A DNA stretch of 64,000 nucleotides from DATEPR01 sp036273855 (GTDB lineage Bacteria; Actinomycetota; Actinomycetes; Mycobacteriales; Pseudonocardiaceae). The stretch lies in assembly GCA_036273855.1 (NCBI GenBank), contig DASUGU010000103.1, positions 1-64,000 on the forward strand, written 5' to 3'. How positions within the stretch are numbered: position 1 is the stretch's first letter; each line of letters starts with the position of its first letter. A program made the position numbers and the translations under genes. The notes beneath the pieces are model-generated. The model saw only the letters and a program-made list of their open reading frames with translations. It ran no database searches and had not been told where the DNA came from. Positions 7,424 through 16,130 of this stretch are shown one piece after another.

Positions 7424-7831
7424 TCAGGCCTTCTTGGTCTCCCAGAAGATCGTGTCGATCTCCTTGATCAGGTCCAGGAGTTCCTGACCCTTCGCCGGGT
7501 CCATGGAGCCCTTGGTCCCGCTCGCGCCAGCGGCCTTCGTCGCCTTGTTGAACAGTTCGTGCAACTGCGGGTACTTCTCGAAGTGCGGGGGCTTGAAGTA
7601 GTCGGTCCACAGCACCCACAGGTGGTGCTTGACCAGCTCGCTGCGCTGCTCCTTGATCACGATCGCCCGGGCGCGGAACTCCGGGTCCTCGTTGCCCTGG
7701 TACTTCTCCTGGATCGCCTTGACGGACTCCGCCTCGATCCTGGCCTGTGCGGGGTCGTAGACACCGCACGGCAGATCGCAGTGTGCAGTGGCCTCGATAC
7801 GAGGGCCGAGGATGCGCGACACCAGTCGCAT
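7424..7831 (-). CDS. sodN: Nickel superoxide dismutase precursor
   Basis: The product carries the diagnostic nickel hook HCDLPCGVY starting at residue 17. After removal of a 16-residue propeptide the mature enzyme would begin with that histidine, and His1, Cys2 and Cys6 would bind nickel. The rest matches the four-helix NiSOD subunit (for example KHHLWVLWTDYFKPPHFEKY) and the 119-residue mature length is typical. The enzyme forms a cytoplasmic hexamer that converts superoxide to oxygen and hydrogen peroxide. ATG at 7831 has GGAGG in good position. The maturation protease gene sodX is divergent 77 bp away. In Streptomyces sodN is nickel-induced; no clear Nur box was found here. Confidence 0.97.
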   Translation of the reverse strand: MRLVSRILGPRIEATAHCDLPCGVYDPAQARIEAESVKAIQEKYQGNEDPEFRARAIVIKEQRSELVKHHLWVLWTDYFKPPHFEKYPQLHELFNKATKAAGASGTKGSMDPAKGQELLDLIKEIDTIFWETKKA

Positions 7832-7908
7832 TGTTCCTCCCTGACAGTGGATGCTCCGACTCGACGACCCTACCCTTGTGGCCTCGGTCGGGCAGTCGGA
7901 GGTGATCG

Positions 7909-8241
7909 TTGGCACCGGGACGGGCAAGCCGGCTCGACCGCTGGCCGTGGCGCCGGGTGCGCGTGCGCGGGCCGTCCATGTCACCGTGTCTGGCCGACGG
8001 GGACGTCGTGCTGGTCCGGTTCGGAGCGTCACCGGAACCGGGGGCCGTCGTGTTGGTGCGGTGGGCCGCGCGACCTGGCCAGTTGTCGGTCAAGCGGGCG
8101 GTGCGACCGGATGGTGCCGGTTGGTACGTCACGGGCGACAACACGTTCGGCTCGACCGACTCGCGTGAGCTGGGCCCGGCCACCGTGCTCGGCGTGGTGC
8201 GGTGGCGACTGTGGCCGCGACCGGGCCGACCGCGCGGCTGA
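7909..8241 (+). CDS. sodX: SodX-type nickel SOD maturation protease
   Basis: A 110-residue S26 (signal-peptidase-like) protease with the nucleophile serine in GPSMSP (S23) and the general-base lysine in VKRAV (K62), followed by YVTGDNTFGSTDSRELG, the family's box D/E. It lacks membrane segments, as SodX proteins do, and would trim the SodN propeptide so that nickel can bind. The TTG start at 7909 is chosen because GGAGG sits six bases upstream. The divergent arrangement with sodN is the usual one in actinobacteria. Confidence 0.9.
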   Translation: MAPGRASRLDRWPWRRVRVRGPSMSPCLADGDVVLVRFGASPEPGAVVLVRWAARPGQLSVKRAVRPDGAGWYVTGDNTFGSTDSRELGPATVLGVVRWRLWPRPGRPRG

Positions 8242-8537
8242 CCGCCGCCGGATGGCGTTGAACCGCGCAACAATGCGACAGCGCTCGGTGACCCCGGGCG
8301 CAGACAATCATGGGGTCTGCTGGCATCATGGGATGACCGCCGCGTTGGCGCGCAACGCCGGCTCCGCCGCACCCCTGGCGTGAGTGGACGCGCACCGGCG
8401 CAGGTTCCTGCCGGCGCGACCCCGCCCCGCGTACCGCTCGACCAGCTGTCACCCCTCCGCCGTATCGGCGTTCGCCCATGACAGTCGCCCACGGTCGTTC
8501 GGTTCAGACAGCCTGTTTTCCCCGCCAGGAGGACGTC

Positions 8538-9725
8538 GTGACCACCGTTGATGACCAGGCCGTCGGCCTGACCGATGACGAGATCTTCGCCGCGCACGAG
8601 GGCGGCAAGCTCGCCACCGGCACCACCGCCCCGCTGTCCGATCCCAAGTCGCTGTCCATCGCCTACACGCCCGGCGTGGCGAAGGTGAGCCGGGCCATCG
8701 CCGAGGACCGGACGCTGGCCAGCCGCTACACGTGGGCGCACCGGCTGGTTGCCGTGGTCTCCGACGGGACGGCCGTGCTCGGGCTGGGCGACATCGGACC
8801 CAGCGCCGCGCTGCCGGTCATGGAGGGCAAGTCGGCGCTGTTCAAGCGGTTCGGCGGGCTCGACTCGATCCCGCTGGTGCTCGGTACGACCGACGTCGAC
8901 GAGATCGTGTCCACTCTGGTCCACCTGCGGCCGTCGTTCGGCGCGGTCAACCTGGAGGACGTGTCCGCGCCGCGCTGCTTCGAGCTGGAGGCCCGGCTGG
9001 TCGCCGCCCTGGACTGCCCGGTCATGCACGACGACCAGCACGGCACCGCCGTCGTGCTGCTCGCCGCGCTGCGCAACGCCGCCGAGGTCACCGGCCGATC
9101 GCCAGTTGACCTGCGAGTGGTCATCTCGGGTGCCGGCGCGGCCGGGGTGGCGTGCGCGAACATCCTGCTCGCTGCCGGGATCAGCGACGTGACCGTGCTG
9201 GACTCGCGGGGCATTCTCTACTCCGACCGCGAGGGCATGAACCCGGTCAAGGCGGAGCTGGCCACCCGCACCAACCCGACCGGCCTGCGCGGCGACCTGG
9301 CCGTCGCGCTGCGCGGCGCCGACGTGTTCGTGGGGCTGTCGTCGGCCACGGTCGCCGAGGAGCTGGTGGCCGGCATGGCGCCGGGCGCGATCGTGTTCGC
9401 GCTGTCCAACCCCGACCCGGAGATCCACCCCACCGTCGCCGCGCGGCACGCCACCGTGGTCGCCACCGGCCGCAGCGACTTCCCCAACCAGATCAACAAT
9501 GTGCTGGCCTTCCCCGGCATCTTCCGCGGTGCCCTGGACGCGGGTGCCACCGCGATCACCGAGCGGATGAAGCTGGCCGCCGCCGACGCGATCGCGGCCG
9601 TCGCCGCGGACGACCTGTCCGTCGACCAGATCGTGCCCAGCCCGTTCGACCCCCGCGTGGCACCGGAGGTCGCCGCCGCCGTGGCCGCCGCCGCGGTCGC
9701 CGACGGTGTCGCCCGGGAAATCTGA
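8538..9725 (+). CDS. NAD-dependent malic enzyme
   Basis: The 395-residue enzyme decarboxylates malate to pyruvate with NAD(P). It shows the catalytic tyrosine region (SIAYTPGVAKVSRAIA), the lysine and substrate loop (MEGKSALFKRFGGLDSIP), the metal ligands in NLEDVSAPRCFELE and HDDQHGTA, and a Rossmann motif GAGAAGVA. Length fits the short bacterial form without a phosphotransacetylase domain. GTG at 8538 follows AGGAGG, whereas an upstream in-frame ATG at 8478 has no ribosome-binding site. The 296 bp before it hold no gene that I can support. A long hairpin follows the stop. Confidence 0.94.
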   Translation: MTTVDDQAVGLTDDEIFAAHEGGKLATGTTAPLSDPKSLSIAYTPGVAKVSRAIAEDRTLASRYTWAHRLVAVVSDGTAVLGLGDIGPSAALPVMEGKSALFKRFGGLDSIPLVLGTTDVDEIVSTLVHLRPSFGAVNLEDVSAPRCFELEARLVAALDCPVMHDDQHGTAVVLLAALRNAAEVTGRSPVDLRVVISGAGAAGVACANILLAAGISDVTVLDSRGILYSDREGMNPVKAELATRTNPTGLRGDLAVALRGADVFVGLSSATVAEELVAGMAPGAIVFALSNPDPEIHPTVAARHATVVATGRSDFPNQINNVLAFPGIFRGALDAGATAITERMKLAAADAIAAVAADDLSVDQIVPSPFDPRVAPEVAAAVAAAAVADGVAREI

Positions 9726-9730
9726 CAATC

Positions 9731-9784
9731 GGCGTAGCGCCGTTCGCCGCCACCTCTTTCGGGTCTTTCGGGCGGCGCTGCGCC
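9731..9784 (+). terminator. Long-loop hairpin after the malic enzyme gene
   Basis: GGCGTAGCGCCG (9731-9742) pairs over all 12 positions with CGGCGCTGCGCC (9773-9784), counting one U-G pair, around a 30-base loop. It begins six bases after the stop codon. The loop is long and no T-run follows, so it is a probable but unproven terminator. Confidence 0.4.
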
Positions 9785-9973
9785 GGGAATATCCCTTACG
9801 TGGGTCGAAGACACGTTGGGTTCAGTACCGGTTACGCGATACGGTCCTTCCATCGGGTGATGCCTGGCTGACACGTCCGCGTAGCCGTGACTGCCGTGGG
9901 TGACCGGCCCGGCGCCGTGTCGGCAGGCGGGGTCACCCGGTCGCCGTATGTCTCCACGTGGAGGGGCAAGCCA

Positions 9974-12900
9974 GTGGCGGAGCGGGTCCAACCGGCCGAG
10001 GCGGCCAGCGCCGAGTGGCGGCCGTCCCGGCCACGGCCCGGGGCCGGTCCCGCGCTGCCCGATCTGCCCGATGCGCCCAGCCTGCTGGTCGACCGCGTGG
10101 GCCGGATCATGCGGGCCAACGAGGGCGCCGCGGCCATTGTCGGTGCGGGCGATCCGGACAAACTGGTCGGTCTCAACATCGGTGACGTGCTCGTCGGCGA
10201 CGGCGACCAGCAGCGCCTGACCCTCGGTGAGGGCGACGGCGTGCCCGTGCGGGCCGTGCGCTGGCGGGTGCCCACCACCGGCATGGACGCGGTGCTGCTG
10301 ACCGACCTGTCGGATCTGGTCGAGGCCACCCGGGCGCTGGACGACGAGCGCAGGCGGTTCACCGACGCCCAGCAGTTGACCAGGACCGGCTGGTGGGAGT
10401 TCGACCACGACACCCACGAGACGTACTGGTCGCCCAGCCTGCACGCCCTGATCGGGGTCGAGCCCGGCTCGGTCGAACCGTGCCTGCGCACCATGCTGGA
10501 GTTCATCCATCCCGACGACCGCGAGCGGGCCCGGCTCAACTGGCGCCGGCACCAGGTCGCCGGTGAGCCCCTGGACATCGAGTTGCGCATCGTCCGGCGC
10601 GACGGTGGCGAGCGGTGGATCCACGCCGTGGCGGCTGGCCGGCGGCGCGAGACCATGATCACCGGGTACGCCCGCGACGTCACCGACCGGCAGCGCGCCC
10701 GCCACACACTCGCCGAGGACCGCGCCGCCCTGCTGGACGCCCAGCGGATCGCCAGGATGGGCAGCTTCACCTACGACCTGGCCAGCGGTCACATCGACCG
10801 CAGCGAGGCGCTGACCGAGATGTACGCCAGGGCAGGCGTGGTGCCCGGCCAGGACCCGCTCGCGCCGCGCCAGGAATCCCTGATCGCCAGCCTGCGCGAG
10901 CGGCTGCTGGCCGGACCGCCGGGACAGACGTTCGAGTTCGAGATCAACAGTCACGCGGGCGACCGGATCTACGTGGTGCGGGTGCGCAGCGCGGCCGACT
11001 CGACCGGTCGCCCGGCCCAGGTCGTCGGGACGCTGCAGGACGTCACGCACCACCGCATGCTGGAACGCCAACTGCTCGCCGACCGCCGCCGGTTCGAGGA
11101 CGCGCAGCGCGCCGCCCGGCTCGGTACGTGGGAATGGAACTCGACGACCGACCAGAGCAGCTGGTCGCCGATGCTGTACGAGCTGTTCGGCGTGCCGACC
11201 GGTAGCCCGGTGACGCACCAACTGTTCCTGAGCCTGGTGCACCCGCAGGACAGGGCGTGGGTCGAGGACCTGTTCGGCAAGCTGTCCCGCGACCGCAAGT
11301 CGGTGGACTGCGAGTATCGGCTGATCCGGCCGGACGGTGCGGTCCGGGTGTTCCGGTGCTCCGGCGTCACCACGTCCGCCGAGGCCGGGATCGTGGTGGG
11401 CACCGCGCAGGACATCACCGAGCAGCGGGCCGCGGAAACCCGGATGTTGCGGTCCAGCCAGCGTTTCACCGACCTGGTTGCGCTCACACCGGTGGGCATC
11501 GGGCTGTTCGACGAGTCGTCCCGGCTGGTCGACGCCAACGACGCGCTGTGCGACCTGCTCGGCTTCAGCCTGGAGAAACTGCGCGGCCGGACCGCGACCC
11601 AACTGGCGCACCCCGCCGAGCCGGACACGTTCGCGTCGGCCATCGGCGCCGGCCAGGAGCGTGGCGGGCAGCGGATTCCGCAGCAGGTTCTGGTGCGTGC
11701 CGACGGTGAGCCGGTGTACTGCGAACTGCACGTCGCCGTGTCCGTTCAGGACGATGGGCAACGGTTCTGGCTGGTGGTGTTCCAGGACATCACCGAACGC
11801 CGCCGAGCCGCCGAGGCACTGCTGCACCAGGCCACCCACGACGAACTCACCGGCCTGCCCAACCGGGCCGCGGTCAACGACCTGCTGTGCCGGCTGCTGT
11901 CCGCACCGACCGCCGCGGCCACTGCCGTGTTGTTCTGCGACATCGACAACTTCAAGCGGGTCAACGATTCCTTGGGCCACGACGCGGGCGACGAGCTGCT
12001 GGTGGCGTTGGCGCGTCGACTGGAAGGTGGACTGCCCGACGGGTGCACGGTGGCGAGGCTGTCCGGTGACGAGTACGTGATCATCTGTCCGGACATCGAC
12101 GCCGTGGGTGGCGTGGAGAGCCTGGCCAACCGGGTGTCGACGCTGTTGCGGACGGCTGTGCCGGTGCACGGTCAACTCGTCCGGGTGACGGCGACGATCG
12201 GCGCGGCCGTGCCCAACGGTGGCCCGACGACCGGCGCTGATCTGCTGCGGTTCGCCGACGCGGCCATGTTCGAGGCGAAGAAGCGTGGCGCCGGGCGGGT
12301 GGCGATGGCGAACGCGGCGCTGATCGCGTCGGCCGACCGGCAGGTGCATCTGGAGGGGCAGCTGCGCGAGGCGATCGCCAATGACGGGCTGCACCTGAAC
12401 TTCCAGCCGGTGGTGGGGCCGGACGGGCGGATCCAGACCGCGGAGGCGCTGGTTCGGTGGTCGCACCCGGATCGCGGGATGTTGGCGCCGGACGTGTTCC
12501 TGCCGGTGGCGGAGCAGGGTGGTTTGTTGCGCGACTTGGATCGGTGGGTGCTGCGCACGGCGTTGCGTGAGGCGGCCACGTGGACGGCGCCGGGTGGGCG
12601 GCCGGTTGGTGTGGCGGTGAACCTGGCCGGGTTGTTGCCTGGAGACCCCGAGTTCGTGGACATCGTGGCGAACGCTGTGTTGCAGGCTGGTATCGAGTGG
12701 GACCGGGTCGTGTTGGAGTTGGTGGAGACCAGCTTGGTCGATCTGCCTTCTCGAACGTTGACCGCGATGGCTGATCTGGTGGGGCGTGGGGTTCGGTTCG
12801 CTGTTGACGACTTCGGGACCGGGTATTCGTCGTTGGCGCGGTTGAAGGATCTGCCGGCGCAGATCATCAAGGTGGATCAGCGGTTCGTGGCGGGGGTTAG

Positions 12901-13126
12901 TAGCGATCCTTCGGACTTTGCGGTGGCGTCCGCCGTGGTGGATATGGCGCGGGCGATGGGGCGGAGTTGTGTGGCGGAGGGTGTGGAGACCGCGACTCAG
13001 TTTCATGTGTTGCGGGGTATGGGAGTTGACGCTTATCAGGGGTGGTTGTTCTCGAAGGCTGTGCCGGCCCGGGAGTTCCATGGGCAGTTGGAGACGGGGC
13101 AGTTGGCGGTTCCAGCGGCCAGTTGA
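9974..13126 (+). CDS. Multi-PAS GGDEF-EAL cyclic di-GMP protein
   Basis: This 1050-residue soluble protein stacks about five PAS-type sensor domains (residues 30-610) ahead of a GGDEF domain (about 615-775) and an EAL domain (about 790-1040). The EAL domain keeps EALVRW, the VNL asparagine, DDFGTGYSS, IIKVD, AEGVET and YQG, so it should hydrolyse c-di-GMP. The GGDEF signature is changed to SGDEY, so cyclase activity is uncertain. No membrane segment or signal peptide is seen, so sensing is cytoplasmic. GTG at 9974 has GGAGGGG seven bases upstream; GTG at 9887 would add 29 residues without a site. From about 12480 onward leucine codons switch from CTG to mostly TTG, and the G/T bias continues into the DNA beyond the gene. 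Confidence 0.93.
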   Translation: MAERVQPAEAASAEWRPSRPRPGAGPALPDLPDAPSLLVDRVGRIMRANEGAAAIVGAGDPDKLVGLNIGDVLVGDGDQQRLTLGEGDGVPVRAVRWRVPTTGMDAVLLTDLSDLVEATRALDDERRRFTDAQQLTRTGWWEFDHDTHETYWSPSLHALIGVEPGSVEPCLRTMLEFIHPDDRERARLNWRRHQVAGEPLDIELRIVRRDGGERWIHAVAAGRRRETMITGYARDVTDRQRARHTLAEDRAALLDAQRIARMGSFTYDLASGHIDRSEALTEMYARAGVVPGQDPLAPRQESLIASLRERLLAGPPGQTFEFEINSHAGDRIYVVRVRSAADSTGRPAQVVGTLQDVTHHRMLERQLLADRRRFEDAQRAARLGTWEWNSTTDQSSWSPMLYELFGVPTGSPVTHQLFLSLVHPQDRAWVEDLFGKLSRDRKSVDCEYRLIRPDGAVRVFRCSGVTTSAEAGIVVGTAQDITEQRAAETRMLRSSQRFTDLVALTPVGIGLFDESSRLVDANDALCDLLGFSLEKLRGRTATQLAHPAEPDTFASAIGAGQERGGQRIPQQVLVRADGEPVYCELHVAVSVQDDGQRFWLVVFQDITERRRAAEALLHQATHDELTGLPNRAAVNDLLCRLLSAPTAAATAVLFCDIDNFKRVNDSLGHDAGDELLVALARRLEGGLPDGCTVARLSGDEYVIICPDIDAVGGVESLANRVSTLLRTAVPVHGQLVRVTATIGAAVPNGGPTTGADLLRFADAAMFEAKKRGAGRVAMANAALIASADRQVHLEGQLREAIANDGLHLNFQPVVGPDGRIQTAEALVRWSHPDRGMLAPDVFLPVAEQGGLLRDLDRWVLRTALREAATWTAPGGRPVGVAVNLAGLLPGDPEFVDIVANAVLQAGIEWDRVVLELVETSLVDLPSRTLTAMADLVGRGVRFAVDDFGTGYSSLARLKDLPAQIIKVDQRFVAGVSSDPSDFAVASAVVDMARAMGRSCVAEGVETATQFHVLRGMGVDAYQGWLFSKAVPAREFHGQLETGQLAVPAAS

Positions 13127-13183
13127 GGGCTGGGGTGAGTTGGCCGCTAATCCGAAAATCTGAGGTGAGTGGGTAGGCGAAGC

Positions 13184-13210
13184 ACCCGGCGTAGCGCAGC
13201 GGAGCCGGGT
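13184..13210. terminator. Hairpin at the end of the transposase remnant
   Basis: ACCCGGC (13184-13190) and GCCGGGT (13204-13210) form a perfect 7-bp stem with a 13-base loop. It lies between the convergent EAL gene and the transposase remnant, 20 bp past the latter's stop. It may be a terminator for either, or part of the insertion-sequence end. IS110-type elements lack terminal inverted repeats, so the exact element end cannot be read. Confidence 0.4.
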
Positions 13211-13229
13211 TCATGCTGGGTTGATGGGG

Positions 13230-13560
13230 TCAGGCGGCGGGCTCGAGGGTGACCCGGTAGCCCATGGCTTCGAGTTGGCGGACGTGGTTGCGCTTGCGGC
13301 GATCGGTGCCCAGTCGGGTGTCGTAGAAATCCGGGCCCAGGTAGTGGAAGTGGGCGTCTGGGTCGGACAGCAGGTGCCAGATGATGACCAGGATCGAGCG
13401 GCCGACCGCGACGAGGGCCTTCTTCTTGCCCCGACGCCGGGCGATGCGCCGATAGCGTTCGCCCAGGAAGGTGTGGGTGCGGGCGGCACCGATCGCGGCC
13501 TCGCCCAGGATGCGGGCCAGGCCGTGCGGGGAGTTCGTCGGCGAGTGGTCGGTGTGTTGT
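13230..13560 (-). pseudogene. IS110/IS116-family transposase, C-terminal remnant
   Basis: On the minus strand a frame ending at 13230 encodes the conserved C-terminal part of IS110-family (DEDD) transposases: LARILGEAAIGAARTHTFLG, then YRRIARRRGKKKALVAVGRS, the helix ILVIIWHLLSDPDAHF and the ending RRKRNHVRQLEAMGY before the stop. The catalytic N-terminal half and the serine-containing middle are absent: similarity fades at about 13560 and the DNA beyond is unrelated G/T-rich sequence. There is no start codon for this piece. It is a decayed insertion sequence, the only mobile-element trace in the window. The other two frames here are out-of-phase shadows. Confidence 0.8.
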
Positions 13561-14349
13561 GGGTGCCGCGTGAGTTGGCCCTTGGGTGGTCGACATGCGG
13601 GGGATTGCGAAGCGGCCGTTGGGTGGTCGTGTCGTGGTTGGCCGAGTCGGCCGTTGGAGGGTTGGCTCGTGTGGGAGTGGGGTCTGGGTGGTGAGTTGGT
13701 CTATGGACGGTCGGCTCGTTGGTGGGTGGCTGGGGTTGGGGCTCGTGGTGTTCTGTGGAGTCCTGTGGCGGGTGGGCTAGACAGGCGCGATCGTTTGGCT
13801 GAGCCGTCCGCTTGGTGGTCGACTCGGTCGTCTGCTGTGTTGTGTCGTCCGCTGGGTGGTCGACTCGCGGACCGGGTGCCGGTGGGCCTCGTGATTGCCG
13901 TTGATTGCCTGTTGTTGCCTGGTTGCGTCGGGTGGATCTCGGGGGTGTGTCGGCCCTTCGGCGGACGAGACGCGGATTGTTGGTCGCGGGATGTGGCTCG
14001 GCTTGGTGGGTGCGGCTTGGTGTGGTGGTCGTTGGGTGGCGGCACGTTGGTGTCCCGCTTGTTGGTGACCGCCGTTGACCGTTACTGCTGACCGTTGCTG
14101 GTGGCGTGGGTGGGCGTCTGCTTGGCCATCCGGCTCTTTGGGTACTCGCATGTGGTGGGTGTGAGGTTGCTCTCGTCTGGTTGGGGTGGTTTGGGAGGTT
14201 GGGGTTGCGCGGGGCGTGGTTGACTTTGGCGGAATGTCACGAGTGGGTGGTCAGATATTGGAACGTCCTGCAATCGGCAGACCCGGAGGCTAGGGTCGTT
14301 CGAACCTGCGGCGGCCGGCGAGTGGCCGTCACGACCGGGAGGATCTCGG
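13561..14349. other. G/T-rich stretch of about 0.8 kb without genes
   Basis: No believable coding frame is present. The plus strand is rich in G and T, and its open frames translate to W/G/V-rich nonsense. Variants of the words CCGTTGGGTGGTCG and GGTGGTCGACTCG recur (near 13575, 13617, 13811, 13852 and 14030). The stretch starts where the transposase remnant fades and ends at the OpuC-type operon, whose ATPase gene has a GGGAGG site. The promoter for that operon must lie in its last part but no clear hexamers could be picked. Confidence 0.6.
13805..13867 (+). repeat. Pair of 22-bp direct repeats 41 bp apart
   Basis: Positions 13805-13826 and 13846-13867 match in 21 of 22 bases; both contain GGTGGTCGACTCG. 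Looser copies of the same word occur at about 13575 and 13617. They may be copies of a dispersed intergenic repeat; whether it recurs elsewhere in the genome cannot be seen here. Confidence 0.6.
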
Positions 14350-15489
14350 GTGATCGAGTTCCAGGCCGTGACCAAGCAGTACCCGGACGGCACGGTCGCG
14401 GTGCGTGAACTGGACCTGACCATCGACGCCGGCAAGATCACGGTGTTCGTCGGTCCGTCGGGATGCGGCAAGACCACGTCCCTGCGCATGATCAACCGGA
14501 TGATCGATGCCACCTCGGGCCACATCCTCATCGACGGCGCCGACATCACGAAATCCGACCCGCCCGTGCTGCGCCGCGGCATCGGTTACGTCATCCAGCA
14601 GGCCGGCCTCTTCCCGCACCGCAGCGTCCTGGACAACGTCGCCACCGTCCCGGTCCTCACCGGCGTCCGCCGCCGCGCCGCCCGCGCCCGCGCCGCCGAA
14701 CTGCTCGAACTCGTCGGACTGCCCGTCGAACTGGGCAAACGCTTTCCCTCCCAACTCTCCGGCGGCCAGCAGCAGCGCGTCGGCGTCGCCCGCGCGCTGG
14801 CCGCCGACCCACCGATCCTCCTGATGGACGAGCCGTTCAGCGCCGTCGACCCGATCGTCCGGGAAGGACTCCAGGAGGAACTGCTCCGCCTGCAGGGCGA
14901 ACTCGGCAAGACGATCGTCTTCGTCACCCACGACATCGACGAGGCCATCAAGATCGGCGACAAGGTCGCGGTTCTGCGCACCGGTGGCGTGCTCGCCCAG
15001 TACGACGAACCGGCCGCGCTGCTCGGCCGGCCCGCGGACGACTTCGTCGCCAACTTCGTGGGTCGCGACCGCGGTTACCGCGCCCTGGGCTTCCTCACCG
15101 CCACCGGCCTGACCGTCGGTGACCTGGCCGTCGTCAAGCTCGGCGGCACCGTCGACGAGGCCCGCAGGGGGCTGGTCAACGACTGGGCGGTCGCCGTGGA
15201 CAACGACCGCAGGCCGCTGGGCTGGCTGTCCGCCGCCAAACTCTCCACAGTGGACGGAACGGCCGCCGTCACCGAGGACCTGCTGGTCTCCGGCGGCTCG
15301 CTGTACCAGGTGGACGCCGACACCACGCGCGCGTCGTCGCTGCGCAGCGCCCTGGACGCCGCCCTGAGCTCGCCTGCCGCGCTGGGCATCGCGGTGGACG
15401 CGAGCGGCGCCGTCGTCGGCTCGGTCACCGCGGACGAGGTGCTGGGCGCGCTGGCCAAGGCGCGTACCGCGGGCGAGGTCCCGACGTGA
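14350..15489 (+). CDS. opuCA: OpuCA-type osmolyte ABC transporter ATPase with CBS domains
   Basis: The 379-residue ATPase energises uptake of a quaternary amine such as glycine betaine, choline or carnitine. Visible are Walker A GPSGCGKT (35-42), the Q-loop YVIQQAGLFPHRS, signature LSGGQQQRV (about 136) and Walker B ILLMDEP (about 156), then the ProV/OpuCA-type THDIDEAIKIGDKVAVL stretch. The last ~140 residues form a CBS-pair region, which in OpuA/OpuC proteins senses ionic strength or cyclic di-AMP. GTG at 14350 follows GGGAGG. Its stop overlaps the next start (GTGA), the first gene of a four-gene operon. Its first 600 bp are C-rich on the coding strand, the opposite skew to the DNA just upstream. 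Confidence 0.92.
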   Translation: MIEFQAVTKQYPDGTVAVRELDLTIDAGKITVFVGPSGCGKTTSLRMINRMIDATSGHILIDGADITKSDPPVLRRGIGYVIQQAGLFPHRSVLDNVATVPVLTGVRRRAARARAAELLELVGLPVELGKRFPSQLSGGQQQRVGVARALAADPPILLMDEPFSAVDPIVREGLQEELLRLQGELGKTIVFVTHDIDEAIKIGDKVAVLRTGGVLAQYDEPAALLGRPADDFVANFVGRDRGYRALGFLTATGLTVGDLAVVKLGGTVDEARRGLVNDWAVAVDNDRRPLGWLSAAKLSTVDGTAAVTEDLLVSGGSLYQVDADTTRASSLRSALDAALSSPAALGIAVDASGAVVGSVTADEVLGALAKARTAGEVPT

Positions 15490-16124
15490 TCGCCTGGTTG
15501 AACTCACACTGGGGCCTCGTGCTGAGCACCTCCGGCCAGCACCTCTACCTGGCCCTGGTGCCGGTGGTGATCGGCCTCGTGCTGGCCATCCCGCTCGGCT
15601 GGGTGGCCACCAAGTCCGGCGTGCTGCGCGCCACCATCTTCTACAGCTTCGGGTTCGTCTACAGCATCCCGTCGCTGGCGTTGCTGGTCGTGCTGCCGGC
15701 ACTCATCGCCACCCAGATCCTGGACCCGATCAATCTGATCATCGCCCTGACCATCTACACCGTGGCACTGCTCGTCCGGTCCGTTGTGGACGCTCTGACG
15801 TCGGTGCCGTGGGAGGTGCGCACGGCGGCCACCGCGATGGGGTACCGGCCGCTGCGCCGGTTCTTCGCGGTGGAACTGCCGATGTCGATCCCGGTGCTGA
15901 TCGCCGGCCTGCGCGTGGCGGCGGTGTCCAGCATCAGCCTGGTCTCCGTCGGGGCGCTGCTGGGCATCGGCGGCCTGGGCAACCTGTTCAACGACGGGTT
16001 CCACCGCAACTTCGTCGGCGAGATCGTGATCGGCGTCGTCGCGTCGCTGATCCTGGCGCTGATCACCGACGTCGTGCTGGTGCTGATCGGCCGCGTGACC
16101 ACTCCGTGGACGAGGGTGGGGTGA
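15486..16124 (+). CDS. OpuCB-type osmolyte ABC permease
   Basis: A 212-residue permease with about five to six membrane helices and the BPD_transp_1 coupling segment (EVRTAATAMGYRPLRRFFAVELP), which contacts the ATPase. It pairs with the second permease of the operon to form the membrane channel. The GTG start lies inside the stop of the ATPase gene, so translation is coupled. Length and helix layout match OpuCB/YehY-type subunits. Confidence 0.9.
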   Translation: MIAWLNSHWGLVLSTSGQHLYLALVPVVIGLVLAIPLGWVATKSGVLRATIFYSFGFVYSIPSLALLVVLPALIATQILDPINLIIALTIYTVALLVRSVVDALTSVPWEVRTAATAMGYRPLRRFFAVELPMSIPVLIAGLRVAAVSSISLVSVGALLGIGGLGNLFNDGFHRNFVGEIVIGVVASLILALITDVVLVLIGRVTTPWTRVG

Positions 16125-16130
16125 CAGGGC

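Noticed and set aside
7832..7908. Nur (nickel) operator between sodN and sodX
   Set aside because: No TTGCAA-type inverted repeat could be found in the 77 bp; nickel control remains likely from the family but is not shown by sequence.
7092..9728. Very long minus-strand open frame (878 codons) across sodN, sodX and the malic enzyme gene
   Set aside because: It is the out-of-phase shadow of well-supported genes on both strands; composition is typical high-GC antisense and no family pattern is present.
9218..13081. 1287-codon minus-strand open frame opposite the EAL gene
   Set aside because: Antisense shadow caused by strong GC3 bias; rich in R, P, H and Q with no domain pattern, while the plus strand has complete PAS-GGDEF-EAL motifs.
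13471..14091. 206-codon plus-strand open frame in the G/T-rich region
   Set aside because: Translation is W/G/V/R-rich without domains, and it covers both the transposase remnant's antisense strand and repeats. Judged non-coding.
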